Notes: generated by a model not told the origin, from the sequence alone. A stretch of 30,101 bases of DNA from DASYUM01 sp036001225 (GCA_036001225.1 DASYUM010000211.1:1-30101); one strand, 5' to 3'; shown: positions 6,728 through 15,247, numbered from the stretch's first letter. A program made the numbers and translations.

Positions 6728-7537
6728 ATGTTCTCGCTCGCGGGGAAATCCTGTGTGGTCACCGGTGCCAGTCGAGGCCTCGGGCGCGCCATCGCGCTCG
6801 CCTTCGCCGAGCAAGGCGCCGACGTCGTCCTCGCCGCCCGGAGCGCGGGGGACCTCGGGCAACTGGCCGCCGAGATCGAGGCGAAGGGCCGCCGCGCGGT
6901 CGTCCGCCCGACCGACGTCACCGACGTCGGCCAGCTCCGCGCCCTCGCCGACGACGCGGCGGCGCGCCTGGGGAAGCTCGACGTCTGGGTCAACAACGCG
7001 GGGGGCGACACCTCCATCGCCGGCGGCTGGAGCGAGTGGCTCGACGTGACCGAGGACGGCTGGGAGCGGATGCTGCGGCTGAACCTCAAGGCCCAGGTCT
7101 TCGGCGCCCAGGCGGCGGCGCAGGCGATGCGGCGCCAGGGCACCGGCGGCGCCGTCATCTTTCTCAGCTCGATCGACAGCCTCTACGCGGCGCCGGGGGG
7201 CGAGGGAATCTACGGAGCCTGCAAGGCGGCGATCAACAACGTCACGCAGACGATGGCGGTCGAGCTGGGCCAGTACCGGATCCGCGTCAACGCGATCGCC
7301 CCCGCCCTGGTCGAGACCCCGCTGACCGCGCCGTGGCTAGCGACCGACGCGGACCGGAAGCTGCGCGCGTCGTTCTACCCGCTGCGCCGGGTCGGCCAGC
7401 CGGCCGACGTCGCCGCCGCGGCCGTCTACCTGGCCTCCGACGAGGCGGCCTGGGTCTCCGGCGCGATCCTCCTCGTCTCGGGAGGCGCCGTCATGACCAG
7501 CGACCCGTACCGCTACCTGATGCGAGTGAACCGGTGA
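6728..7537 (+). CDS. SDR family NAD(P)-dependent oxidoreductase
   Basis: This 269-residue classical short-chain dehydrogenase/reductase is close to the usual 250-residue length. The nucleotide-binding TGASRGLG (12-19) and NNAG (89-92) are present. The catalytic set is a serine in LSSIDS (147-151) with Y162 and K166 of YGACK. The C-terminal VSGAILLVSGGA is the standard SDR end. No charged residue follows the second strand in a way that fixes NAD or NADP. The ATG at 6728 has AGAGGGGG upstream. The stop overlaps the start of the ThDP enzyme by 4 bp (GTGA), so the two are translationally coupled. Oxidation of a hydroxyacid or alcohol feeding, or fed by, the ThDP enzyme is an inference from that coupling. 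Confidence 0.9.
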   Translation: MFSLAGKSCVVTGASRGLGRAIALAFAEQGADVVLAARSAGDLGQLAAEIEAKGRRAVVRPTDVTDVGQLRALADDAAARLGKLDVWVNNAGGDTSIAGGWSEWLDVTEDGWERMLRLNLKAQVFGAQAAAQAMRRQGTGGAVIFLSSIDSLYAAPGGEGIYGACKAAINNVTQTMAVELGQYRIRVNAIAPALVETPLTAPWLATDADRKLRASFYPLRRVGQPADVAAAAVYLASDEAAWVSGAILLVSGGAVMTSDPYRYLMRVNR

Positions 7538-9084
7538 CGGGGGCCGAGCTCCTCGTCGAGACGCTCCTCGCCGCCGGCGTCCGCCACCTCTTCACCCTCT
7601 CCGGCAACCAGATCCTGCCGATCTACGACGCCACGATCGGCCGCGACCTCGCGCTCGTCCACACGCGCCACGAGGCGGCGGCCGTCCACATGGCCGACGG
7701 CTGGGGGCGGATGACGGAGACGCCCGGCATCGCGCTCGTGACCGCCGGACCGGGCCACCTCAATGCCGTGCCGGCGCTGTACACCGCGCTGATGGCCGAG
7801 TCGCCGGTGGTGCTCCTGAGCGGCCACGCGCCGCGCGCCCAGCTCGGCCGGGGGGCGTTCCAGGAGCTCGACCAGGTCGGCGCGGCCCGGCCGGTGACGA
7901 AGGCGGCCTGGCTCGCGGAAGAGCCGGCGCGCCTCGGCGAGGAGGTGGCGCGGGCGCTCGCGCTGGCCCGCGACTGGCCGCCCGGCCCGGTCCACCTCTC
8001 GCTGCCGGCCGACGTGCTCGAGGCCCGCCACCCCGACGACGCCCGGCCGGGGGCGACCCGCGGCCGCGACGTCGCCGGCATCGCCGACGCGTTGATCCGC
8101 CAGGCCCTCGACGTCCTCGCCACGGCCGCTCGGCCACTGATCCTGGTCGGCCCCGCCATGGGCCGGGCGCGCCGCTGGGTCGACGTCGCCGGCCTGGCCG
8201 CGCGGACCGGCCTCCCCGCCCTGCTCATGGAGAGTCCGCGGGGTGTCAACGATCCGGCCCTCCGGGGGGCGGCGGCGTGCCTCGGGGAGGCCGACGTCGT
8301 GCTCCTCCTGGGCAAGCGCCTCGACTTCTCGCTCCGCTTCGGGCAGTCGCCGCCCTTTGCGGCCGGCTGCCGCTTCGTCGAGCTTCCCGGGGACCCCTCG
8401 GCGGCCGCGCGGCAGCTGACCACCGGCGCGGCCGAGCGGGCGTGGGCGCGGGGCGGGTGGGCCAAGGAGGTGGAGGCGGCGCGCCGGGCCGAGCCCGCCG
8501 CGTGGGCCGAGCTGCGAGGCGCGTCCCGCCGGCCGATCCACCCGCTCCAGGTCTGCGCGGCGCTCGAGCCCCATGTGGCGGCGGGCGGCATCTTCGTGAG
8601 CGACGGCGGCGAGTTCGGCCAGTGGACCCAGGCCGGGCTGGCGGCGGAGAGCCGGCTCATCAACGGCCTCTCGGGCTCGATCGGCAGCGGGCTTCCGCTC
8701 GGCCTCGGCGCCCAGCTCGCCGCTCCCGACCGCCGGGTCTTCGTCACGCTCGGCGACGGGACGTTCGGCTTTCACGCGCTGGAGCTGGACACCGCGCTGC
8801 GCCACCGGCTGCCCGTCGTCGCCGTGGTCGGCAACGACGCCCGCTGGAACGCCGAGCACCAGCTCCAGCTCCGCCAGTACGGCCCGGCCCGGGCGGTCGG
8901 CTGCGACCTGCTTCCCTCGCGCTACGACCGGGTCGCCGCCGCCCTCGGCGGTCACGGCGAGTGGGTCGAGGACCCGGCCGACCTCGCGCCGGCTCTGGCG
9001 CGCGCGGTCCGCTCCGGCCTCCCGGCCTGCATCAACGTCCGCATCGACGGCGCCCCGGCCCCGACGTTCCGGGCCAGCGGCTAG
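7534..9084 (+). CDS. Thiamine diphosphate-binding enzyme (acetolactate synthase/decarboxylase superfamily)
   Basis: This 516-residue protein has the full three-domain layout of the pyruvate oxidase/acetolactate synthase superfamily. The N-terminal Pyr domain carries the cofactor-activating glutamate E47 (HTRHEAAAVHMADGWGR). A central TPP_M domain follows. The C-terminal PP domain has the ThDP/Mg signature GDG (407-409) to N434-D435, spaced 25 residues. The opening LFTLSGNQILPIYDA differs from true acetolactate synthases and resembles uncharacterised lyase or decarboxylase branches. No strong FAD-binding evidence is visible. The start is GTG at 7534 inside the SDR stop (GTGA overlap). DUF362 begins 4 nt after its stop. 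It likely cleaves or joins a 2-keto- or 2-hydroxyacyl compound; the exact substrate is not known. Confidence 0.88.
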   Translation: MTGAELLVETLLAAGVRHLFTLSGNQILPIYDATIGRDLALVHTRHEAAAVHMADGWGRMTETPGIALVTAGPGHLNAVPALYTALMAESPVVLLSGHAPRAQLGRGAFQELDQVGAARPVTKAAWLAEEPARLGEEVARALALARDWPPGPVHLSLPADVLEARHPDDARPGATRGRDVAGIADALIRQALDVLATAARPLILVGPAMGRARRWVDVAGLAARTGLPALLMESPRGVNDPALRGAAACLGEADVVLLLGKRLDFSLRFGQSPPFAAGCRFVELPGDPSAAARQLTTGAAERAWARGGWAKEVEAARRAEPAAWAELRGASRRPIHPLQVCAALEPHVAAGGIFVSDGGEFGQWTQAGLAAESRLINGLSGSIGSGLPLGLGAQLAAPDRRVFVTLGDGTFGFHALELDTALRHRLPVVAVVGNDARWNAEHQLQLRQYGPARAVGCDLLPSRYDRVAAALGGHGEWVEDPADLAPALARAVRSGLPACINVRIDGAPAPTFRASG

Positions 9085-9088
9085 TGCG

Positions 9089-10150
9089 ATGCGGCTCTCG
9101 CGACGCGCGCTCCTCACGCTGGGCGGGCTGGCCGCGCTCTCGGTAACGGTGCCGGCCTGCCGGCGAATGCTCTGGCAGATCGTCTTCCCCCCCGACGCCC
9201 CCGTCGTGCCGCCGCCCGGGGCCGCCGCGACGCCCCTCACCGCCGGCGGGCGGAGCCTGGTCGCGATCGTTCACGGCGACGACGTGCCCGCGATGGTGCG
9301 CCGCGCCCTCGACCTCCTCGGCGGGCTCGAGCGGCTCGATCTCGCCGGCAGACGCGTGCTGGTCAAGCCCAACGTGGTCTCGGGCGCCGCCCCGCCCACG
9401 ACGAGCGATCCCCGCGTCGTCGGCGCCGTCGCCGGGCTGGCCCGCCGCGCCGGCGCCGGCAGCCTCGCCGTCGGGGACATGTCGGCCGTCCTCACGCTCC
9501 CCACCCGCCCGAACCTGACGCGCACGGGTATCGCGCGGGCGGCCGAGGCGGTGGGCGCCGCCGTGCTCGCCTTCGACGAGGGCGAGTGGGTCGAGGTGCG
9601 CCCGCCGGCGAACCAGCTCCAGAAGGTCGTGTACGTGGCGAAGGCGGTCCACGAGGCCGAGCGCCTCATCAGCGTGCCGGTCGTCAAGACGCACCGGAGC
9701 GCCGGTTTCAGCTGCGCCCTCAAGAACACCGTCGGCTGCGTCCACGGGCGCAACAAGCCGTGGATGCACGGGGACCTCGACTGGGAGGCGGCGGTGGCCG
9801 AGCTGAACACGGCGGTCCGGCCCCACCTCTACGTGGTCGACGGCCTCCGCAGCATGATCGCCGGCGGTCCGTGGTCGGGCGAGAGCGCGGCGACCGAGCT
9901 GATCCTCGCCAGCGGCGACCCGGTGGCCCTCGACGCCGTCGCCCTCGCGCTCCTCAAGAGCTTCGGCCGCTCGGAGAAGATCGCGGAGGGCGGCGTGTGG
10001 GACAACGCCCAGATCCGGCGGGCCATCGCGCTCGGGCTCGGGGCCTCGGGGCCGGAGCGGATGACGCTGGCTGCCGAGAGTCTGCGCCGCGACGCCTCGG
10101 CGTTCGACCGGCTCGTGGCGGACGTCCGGCGCCGCGTCGGGCTTGCCTAG
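9089..10150 (+). CDS. DUF362 domain-containing protein with Tat-like or lipoprotein signal
   Basis: This 353-residue protein starts with MRLSRRALLTLGGLAALSVTVPAC. The SRRALLT sequence fits a twin-arginine signal, and VPAC at residues 21-24 could be a lipobox, so export to the periplasm or membrane anchoring is likely. The body has DUF362 hallmarks: VLVKPNVVSGAAPPTTSDPRVV (about 91-112), VPVVKTHRSAGFSCALKNTVG, and ASGDPVALDAVA. DUF362 proteins often carry or accompany Fe-S clusters, but no CxxCxxC ferredoxin motif is seen here. The gene starts 4 nt after the ThDP enzyme and probably shares its transcript. It ends 3 bp from the convergent VOC gene. The biochemical role is unknown. Confidence 0.85.
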   Translation: MRLSRRALLTLGGLAALSVTVPACRRMLWQIVFPPDAPVVPPPGAAATPLTAGGRSLVAIVHGDDVPAMVRRALDLLGGLERLDLAGRRVLVKPNVVSGAAPPTTSDPRVVGAVAGLARRAGAGSLAVGDMSAVLTLPTRPNLTRTGIARAAEAVGAAVLAFDEGEWVEVRPPANQLQKVVYVAKAVHEAERLISVPVVKTHRSAGFSCALKNTVGCVHGRNKPWMHGDLDWEAAVAELNTAVRPHLYVVDGLRSMIAGGPWSGESAATELILASGDPVALDAVALALLKSFGRSEKIAEGGVWDNAQIRRAIALGLGASGPERMTLAAESLRRDASAFDRLVADVRRRVGLA

Positions 10151-10153
10151 CGG

Positions 10154-10516
10154 TCAGTGCCGCCGAATCGGCTGGGCGAAGCTCAGCTGGTGGCCATCGG
10201 GGTCGGTGAGGTGGAAGTAGCGCTCGCCCCACTCCGCGTCGCGCGGCGGGCTCTCGGGGGAGAGCCCCTGAGCCGTGGCGTGGGCGCACAGCGCGTCCAC
10301 GTCTTCGACGTGGAGGACGACCCGGCCCCACCAGGACCAGGCCCGGTGCGGCGTCTCGGCGGTCAGATTCAGATGACCCGGCCCCACCCGGAACGACGTG
10401 AACGCCGCGTCCTCGCCCCCGTAGTGCAGCTCGAAGCCGAGAGCCCGGTAGAAGCGGACCGCGCGCGCCATGTCGTGGGTGGCGAGCGTGACGGCGTCGA
10501 TGGAGAGGATGCGCAC
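10154..10516 (-). CDS. VOC (glyoxalase/bleomycin-resistance fold) family protein
   Basis: This small cytoplasmic protein is about 120 residues and forms one VOC module pair. ILSIDAVTLATHDMARAVRFYRALGFELHYGG opens the first beta-alpha-beta-beta-beta unit. VVLHVEDVDALCAHATAQGL starts the second, and RYFHLTDPDGHQLSFAQP closes the metal-binding or substrate cup. GTG at 10516 was chosen because similarity begins there. A TTG at 10579 is in frame and would overlap the end of the upstream molybdopterin gene, adding about 21 low-complexity residues; neither has a clear Shine-Dalgarno. It follows the oxidoreductase on the same strand and is probably co-transcribed. Members range from lyases and dioxygenases to binding proteins, so no reaction is assigned. 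Confidence 0.82.
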   Translation of the reverse strand: MRILSIDAVTLATHDMARAVRFYRALGFELHYGGEDAAFTSFRVGPGHLNLTAETPHRAWSWWGRVVLHVEDVDALCAHATAQGLSPESPPRDAEWGERYFHLTDPDGHQLSFAQPIRRH

Positions 10517-10565
10517 CGGCCGCCGGGACTGCGGACTGGCCGGGGACGCTCCCGCTCCCACCGGC

Positions 10566-12614
10566 TCAGGCGGGGGCAACCTCGACCATCGCGTCGTAGG
10601 CCGCCTGGCCGGCCGAGAAGGAGAAGACGTCCACCGCCCCGTCGGGCAGGCTCGCCGCCCCCGAGGTGAGCCGGTTCAGCCCCGTCCAGCCGTCCCGCAT
10701 CCAGACCGTCCCCGCGGGCACCCGCTCGGTCACGCGGGCGCGCGCCTCGAACGCGCCCCGGTCGTTCCAGATCCGGATCGCCGCGCCGTCGGCGAGCCCG
10801 CGGGCCGCCGCGTCAGCCGGCGCGATCCACAGCTCGGGCTGAGGGTCGAGCCGGGCCAGCGTCGGCAGGGCCTGGCCGTGGTCGTAGAAGCCGTGGAACT
10901 GGGTCAGGGTCCGGCCCTGGCGAAAGGCGAGCGGGTAGCGATCGGTGGCCGGCAGCTCCTCGTACACCGGGAGCGGCGGCAGCCCGAGCGCGGCCGCGCG
11001 CTCGGAATAGAACTCGACCTTGCCCGAGGGCGTGGGCCAGCGCAGGTCGGGGTGCGCGACGTGCGAGATGTTCAGCGCGCGGATGCCGCCCTCGGCCCGC
11101 AGCGCGGCCACCGTCGCGTGGCCGGTCGCGGGATGATCGAGGATGGCGTCCAGCGGCCCCTCCTCGCTCGGCCACGGGAAGAACTCGGCCGGCAGATCGA
11201 CGCGCCGGGCCAGCTCGCGGATGAGCCAGACGGCCGGCTGCGTCTCGCCGGGCGGGTCGAGGATCCTCGGCATCAGATAGAGGTGCGTGTTGGTGCTCTT
11301 GCCGCCCAGCTCCTCGAGCCACGCCGTCGCCGGGAGGACGACGTCGGCAAACCGGCGGGCGGTGTCGTTGAGGAAGAGGTCGTAGCTGACCACCAGATCG
11401 GCGCGGGCCAGCCCGACCGCCACCCGCTCGGCGTCGGCAAAGGACGACAACATGTCGGTGCCGAACAGGAGGAGCACGCGGACCGTGCCGTCGCCCAGGG
11501 CTTCGGTGATCCGCGGCATCTGATTCGGGACGTCGCGGCCGGGCGGCCGCCGCTCGGGGGCGGTGATGTTGTTGAGCGCCTGGCCGTGGGTCGCGCTCCC
11601 GTGGCGCGGCCCCAGGCCCCCACCGGCGATCCCCAGGTTCCCGGTCAGAGCGGGCAGGCACGCGACGGCGCGCCCGCCTTGCCAGCCGTTGGCCCCCTTG
11701 TGCATCGAGCTCCCGCCCAGGAGGATCATCGCCGGCTGGATGGCCGCGTAGCGCCGGGCCAGGGCGACGATCCGCTCGGCCGAGACGCCGGTCCTCGCCG
11801 CTGCCCACGCCGGCGGGAAGGCCTTGACGTGGGCGGCCAGCTGGTCGAAGCCCACCGTGTGATTTGCGACGAACTCGCGGTCGGTTAGGCCCTCCTCGAT
11901 GATCACGTGCATGAGACCGAGCGCGAGGGCGGGGTCGGTCCCCGGCCTGAGGAGGACCACCTCGTCCGACTGGGCCGCCGCCTCGGTCTCCCGGACATCG
12001 ATCGTGACGACGTAGGCCCCGCGCTTCCGGGCCGCCGCCAGGTGGCGGCCGGTGTTCGGCTGGCTCGCCAGGTTCGCGCCCCAGAGGACGATGAGGTCGG
12101 CGTGCGCCCCCATGTCCTCCTTCGTGTTCGTCTCCAGGGGGCCGGTCAACCCGACGCCGAAGGCGCCGAGCCCCCAGCAGATCATGGTCGGGTTCCACCA
12201 CTGGCAGCCGTAGAAGTTGGCGAACCGGCGGAGCAGATGGGAGCCGACGCGCGTCCCGTAGTTGTTGGCGAACAGCCCGTGTCCCGACCAGAGCCCCACC
12301 GCCTCCCGTCCGGCCGCCCGCATGGCCGCGACGATCCGGTCCAGGGCCTCGTCCCAGCTCGCTCGTCGCCAGGCCTCCGCGCTCCGGCGGTCGCGGACCA
12401 GCGGGTAGAGGAGGCGCTTCGGGTTGCCGATGATCTCCCGCGAGGCCTGGCCCCGCACGCACAGGAAGCCCCGGCTGTCGGGATTGTCGGGATCGCCGCG
12501 CACGCCCACCAGGCGCCCGTCCTCGAGATCCACCAGCATCCCGCACAGGGTCGGGTGGCAGTTCATCGGGCACATCGTGCGCACGGTGCGGCGCTCGGTC
12601 GTCATGCCGCTCAT
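10566..12614 (-). CDS. Molybdopterin-dependent oxidoreductase (DMSO reductase superfamily) with N-terminal [4Fe-4S] site
   Basis: This 682-residue enzyme binds a bis-molybdopterin guanine dinucleotide Mo/W cofactor. Cys15, Cys19, Cys24 and Cys52 form the N-terminal [4Fe-4S] motif (C-x3-C-x4-C-x27-C). Cys146 in NPTMICWGLG sits where the Mo/W ligand is expected. LIVLWGANLASQ, GGSSMHKGANG and LFGTDMLSSFA belong to the central Molybdopterin domain. The C-terminal dinucleotide-binding domain starts near YPLAFRQGRT. No Tat signal is visible, so it is probably cytoplasmic. No partner Fe-S or membrane subunit is adjacent; the enzyme looks like the single-subunit kind. The ATG at 12614 has GGGGGGA just upstream, within a G-rich hairpin repeat. 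Formate dehydrogenase, hydroxylase or dehydratase-like roles are all possible. Confidence 0.9.
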   Translation of the reverse strand: MSGMTTERRTVRTMCPMNCHPTLCGMLVDLEDGRLVGVRGDPDNPDSRGFLCVRGQASREIIGNPKRLLYPLVRDRRSAEAWRRASWDEALDRIVAAMRAAGREAVGLWSGHGLFANNYGTRVGSHLLRRFANFYGCQWWNPTMICWGLGAFGVGLTGPLETNTKEDMGAHADLIVLWGANLASQPNTGRHLAAARKRGAYVVTIDVRETEAAAQSDEVVLLRPGTDPALALGLMHVIIEEGLTDREFVANHTVGFDQLAAHVKAFPPAWAAARTGVSAERIVALARRYAAIQPAMILLGGSSMHKGANGWQGGRAVACLPALTGNLGIAGGGLGPRHGSATHGQALNNITAPERRPPGRDVPNQMPRITEALGDGTVRVLLLFGTDMLSSFADAERVAVGLARADLVVSYDLFLNDTARRFADVVLPATAWLEELGGKSTNTHLYLMPRILDPPGETQPAVWLIRELARRVDLPAEFFPWPSEEGPLDAILDHPATGHATVAALRAEGGIRALNISHVAHPDLRWPTPSGKVEFYSERAAALGLPPLPVYEELPATDRYPLAFRQGRTLTQFHGFYDHGQALPTLARLDPQPELWIAPADAAARGLADGAAIRIWNDRGAFEARARVTERVPAGTVWMRDGWTGLNRLTSGAASLPDGAVDVFSFSAGQAAYDAMVEVAPA

Positions 12615-12617
12615 TCG

Positions 12618-12665
12618 GGTCCCCCCGCACCCCCGCCCCCTCCCACCCCGAGGGGGGAGGGGCGA
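12618..12665. repeat. G/C-tract hairpin repeat, copy 1 (upstream of the molybdopterin gene)
   Basis: A run of C tracts followed by G tracts gives a stem CCCCTCCC/GGGAGGGG with one bulged C near its base (12635-12644 with 12655-12663). It has the GGGTCCCC...CCCC...GGGG layout of the widespread short intergenic repeats that translate as HPxPLPxGGEG. A related copy is at 26573-26611. In both places the minus-strand G-rich end supplies the ribosome-binding region of the next gene. Confidence 0.5.
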
Positions 12666-12738
12666 GACTCCGGCTGCGCGCCTGATGTGCCCAACGTTGA
12701 CACAGCGGGTCTCATTCTACGCCTTGCGGCCGCGATGC

Positions 12739-12744
12739 TACACT
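12739..12744 (+). promoter_or_regulatory. Possible extended -10 for a leaderless transcript of the CoA-binding gene
   Basis: TGC-TACACT ends 6 nt before the ATG at 12751, which would put transcription initiation at or near the start codon. No Shine-Dalgarno precedes that ATG, which agrees with leaderless expression. No matching -35 is evident; a TTGACA at 12697-12702 is too far upstream. Confidence 0.25.
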
Positions 12745-12750
12745 CGGGAC

Positions 12751-13011
12751 ATGGAGGCGTGGCGGGCCCATCTGCTCACCTCCCCCGACGCGATCGCGCG
12801 CGTCGTGCGGGAGAGCCGACGGATCGCCGTCCTCGGGATCAAGCCGGAGTCGCGGGCCCACGCCCCCGCCTTCTTCGTGCCGGCGTACATGGCCCAGCAC
12901 GGCTATGACGCCGCCGCCGCCGAGACGCTGGCCCGGGCCGGCATCGACGTCGTCCAGGACCGCTGCCTCATGGTCGAGCACCGGCGTCTGGTCGGCCCGC
13001 GCGCCGCCTGA
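12751..13011 (+). pseudogene. CoA-binding domain protein (YccU-like), internally deleted
   Basis: This 86-residue frame begins like a CoA_binding_2 protein: ARVVRESRRIAVLGIKPESR (16-35) is the nucleotide-fold start, followed by VPAYMAQHGYD (43-53). It then jumps to AAAAETLARAGIDVVQDRCLMVEHRRL (54-80), which is the normal C-terminal end of the family. The usual central segment, about 50-60 residues with VNP and the later strands, is absent. Family members are normally 130-145 residues. The frame is preserved across the deletion, so a short product could be made but would lack most of the Rossmann-type core. The cupin gene follows 15 nt later. The family assignment is good; loss of function is an inference. 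Confidence 0.65.
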
Positions 13012-13026
13012 GAGGAGGGATCGCCC

Positions 13027-13515
13027 GTGAGCACCGACCTCGTCCGCGGCCACGCCGTCGTGCTCCAACCGGAGGACGGTCCGTCCTTCTGGCAGCCGGT
13101 CCCCGCCCGCGGCCACGCCGACCCCAAGCTCGTCCCGGCCACGACGCGCTTCGAGGGGCTCTCCATGGGCTACCAGACGATCGCCCCCGGGGGGCACATC
13201 CGCGAGCACTCCCACGGCGGGCAGATCGAGCTGCAGATCTGCTTCCGCGGTCGGGGGCGGGTGGTAGTGGACGGGACGAGCCATCCGCTGGTGCCGGGCA
13301 CCGCGTGCTTCCTCGGCTACGACGTCAAGCACGAGATCGTGAACGACGGAACCGACGCGCTGGTGATGCTCTGGGTGGTGGCGCCGCCCGGGCTGGAGCA
13401 CTTCTTCGCGGCCATCGGCCGGCCCCGCCGGCCCGGCGAGCCGGCGCCGGCGCCGTTCGAGCGACCCCCCGACGTGGTCGCCATCGAGCGGCAAATGGGC
13501 CTGAACGATACCTGA
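13027..13515 (+). CDS. Cupin domain-containing protein
   Basis: This 162-residue single-domain cupin has a GTG start preceded by GAGAGGAGGG. Motif 1 fits G-x5-HxH-x4-E-x6-G exactly (G55, H61, H63, E68, G75). Motif 2 contains the fourth metal ligand H102 followed by N106, so a 3-His/1-Glu metal site looks intact. The C-terminus (EHFFAAIGRPRRPGEPAPAPFERPPDVVAIERQMG) is a typical extension. The gene lies behind the deleted CoA-binding gene and ends 7 bp from the convergent glnS. It may act as a small dioxygenase, isomerase or sensor; no specific substrate can be read. Confidence 0.85.
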   Translation: MSTDLVRGHAVVLQPEDGPSFWQPVPARGHADPKLVPATTRFEGLSMGYQTIAPGGHIREHSHGGQIELQICFRGRGRVVVDGTSHPLVPGTACFLGYDVKHEIVNDGTDALVMLWVVAPPGLEHFFAAIGRPRRPGEPAPAPFERPPDVVAIERQMGLNDT

Positions 13516-13522
13516 GGGCCGG

Positions 13523-15247
13523 CTACCCCTTGTCGGCGATCTTCGCCCAGGAGTCCCGCAGCGCCACCGCCCGGTTGAACACCAGGCGCCCGGGCGCGGA
13601 GTCCCGGGCGTCCGCGCAGAAGTAGCCGGTCCGCTCGAACTGGTAGCGACTCCCGGCGACGGCGGCGGCAAGGCTCGGCTCGACCCGGCACCCGGTGAGC
13701 GTCTCGAGCGATTTCGGGTTGAGGCTCGCCTTGAAGTCCTCGTCCTCGTCGGGGCTCGGCTTGGTGAACAGGCGGTCGTAGAGGCGCACCTCGGCCGGCA
13801 GCGAGTGGCGGGCCGAGACCCAGTGGATGGTCCCCTTCACCTTCCGCCGGTCGGGCGCCTCCCCGCCCCGCGTCGCGGGGTCGTAGGTGCAGTGGACCTC
13901 GGCCACCTCGCCCCGCTCGTCCTTTTTCGCCCCCACGCACTTGACCAGGTAGCCGTAGCGGAGTCGGACCTCGGCCCCCGGCGCCAGCCGGAAGTACTTC
14001 GGCGGCGGCGTCTCCCGGAAGTCGTCCCGCTCGATGTAGAGCACGCGTGAGAACGGGACCTTGCGGGTCCCCATGCTCGCGTCTTCCGGGTTGTTCACCG
14101 CGTCCAGCTCCTCGACCCGGTCCTCGGGGTAGTTCTCGATCACGAGCTTGAGCGGCCGCAGGACGGCCATGGCCCGCGGCGCGCGCCGGTTGAGGTCTTC
14201 GCGGAGGCAGTGCTCGAGCAGCGCGATGTCCACCAGGTTGTCGGCCTTGGCGACCCCGATCCGCTCGCAGAAGTCGCGGATCGACTCCGGGGTGTAGCCG
14301 CGGCGGCGAAAGCCCGCGAGGGTGGGCATCCGGGGGTCGTCCCACCCGGTGACGTGTCCCTCCTCCACCAGCGCCACGAGCTTCCGCTTGCTCATCACGG
14401 TGTAGGGGAGGTTCAGGCGCGCGAACTCGATCTGCTGGGGGTGGTAGATCCCGAGCGCATCCAGGTACCAGTCGTAGAGCGGCCGGTGGTCCTCGTACTC
14501 CAGCGTGCAGATCGAGTGGGTGACGCCCTCGATGGAATCCGACTCGCCGTGGGCCCAGTCGTACATCGGGTAGATGCACCAGGCGTCCCCCGTGCGCTGG
14601 TGCGAGGTCCTCCGGATCCGGTACATGACCGGGTCGCGCAGGTTCAGGTTCGGCGCGGCCATGTCGATCTTCGCCCGCAGGGTCCGACTCCCCTCCTCGA
14701 ACTCGCCCGCCCGCATCCGGCGGAAGAGGTCGAGATTCTCCTCGACCGACCGACTCCGGTAGGGGCTCTCCCGCCCCGGCTCGGTCAGCGTGCCGCGGTA
14801 CTCGCGCATCTCCTCCTGGGAGAGGTCGTCCACGTACGCCTTCCCGGCCCGGATAAGGTCCTCGCCCCACTGGTAGAGCTGTTCGAAGTAGTCGGAGGCG
14901 TAGTAGAGGTTCGGCCCCCAGTCGTAGCCGAGCCAGCGCACGTCGGCCATGATCGCGTCCACGTACTCCTGGCTCTCTTTGGTGGGGTTGGTGTCGTCGA
15001 AGCGGAGGTGACAGCGGCCGCCGTATTCGGCGGCGAGCCCGAAGTTCAGGCAGATGGACTTGGCGTGGCCGATGTGGAGGTACCCGTTCGGCTCCGGCGG
15101 GAAGCGAGTCACCACCCGCCCGCCGAATCGGCTGGAGCGGTTGTGCTCCTCGATGATCCCCCGGATGAAGTTCGGCGGCGAGCCGACCTCCAGCGCTCCC
15201 TTGCGTGGCCGCGCGGCCACCTCCGGTCCCGTCTTCCCGGTATCCAT
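13523..15247 (-). CDS. glnS: Glutaminyl-tRNA synthetase
   Basis: This 574-residue class I aminoacyl-tRNA synthetase charges tRNA-Gln with glutamine in the cytoplasm. The HIGH signature is in PEPNGYLHIGHAKS (51-64) and the KMSKS-type loop is VMSKRK (284-289). RFDDTNPTKE (82-91), the GlnRS-specific form rather than the GluRS one, and the C-terminal anticodon-binding beta-barrels (LKLVIENYPEDRVEELDAVNNPED, VSARHSLPAEVRLYDRLF) are present. The length matches GlnRS. ATG at 15247 (MDTGKTGPEV) was chosen; the open frame runs 73 codons further but is low-complexity and overlaps the upstream RRM gene. A hairpin CCGGGG-AACG-CCCCGG (15261-15276) lies just upstream of the start. Its presence suggests direct Gln charging rather than sole reliance on GatCAB. 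Confidence 0.96.
   Translation of the reverse strand: MDTGKTGPEVAARPRKGALEVGSPPNFIRGIIEEHNRSSRFGGRVVTRFPPEPNGYLHIGHAKSICLNFGLAAEYGGRCHLRFDDTNPTKESQEYVDAIMADVRWLGYDWGPNLYYASDYFEQLYQWGEDLIRAGKAYVDDLSQEEMREYRGTLTEPGRESPYRSRSVEENLDLFRRMRAGEFEEGSRTLRAKIDMAAPNLNLRDPVMYRIRRTSHQRTGDAWCIYPMYDWAHGESDSIEGVTHSICTLEYEDHRPLYDWYLDALGIYHPQQIEFARLNLPYTVMSKRKLVALVEEGHVTGWDDPRMPTLAGFRRRGYTPESIRDFCERIGVAKADNLVDIALLEHCLREDLNRRAPRAMAVLRPLKLVIENYPEDRVEELDAVNNPEDASMGTRKVPFSRVLYIERDDFRETPPPKYFRLAPGAEVRLRYGYLVKCVGAKKDERGEVAEVHCTYDPATRGGEAPDRRKVKGTIHWVSARHSLPAEVRLYDRLFTKPSPDEDEDFKASLNPKSLETLTGCRVEPSLAAAVAGSRYQFERTGYFCADARDSAPGRLVFNRAVALRDSWAKIADKG

Noticed and set aside
6644..6862. Upstream extension of hyuB to 6862
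   Set aside because: It is antisense to the SDR gene; the GTG at 6643 has a strong ribosome-binding site and the family start.
12697..12702. Perfect TTGACA as a -35 box for the CoA-binding gene
   Set aside because: No -10-like hexamer lies 16-18 bp downstream; the possible -10 at 12739 is too far away.
12751..13515. Reading the CoA-binding and cupin genes as parts of one fusion
   Set aside because: They have separate stops and starts with a clear ribosome-binding site between them.
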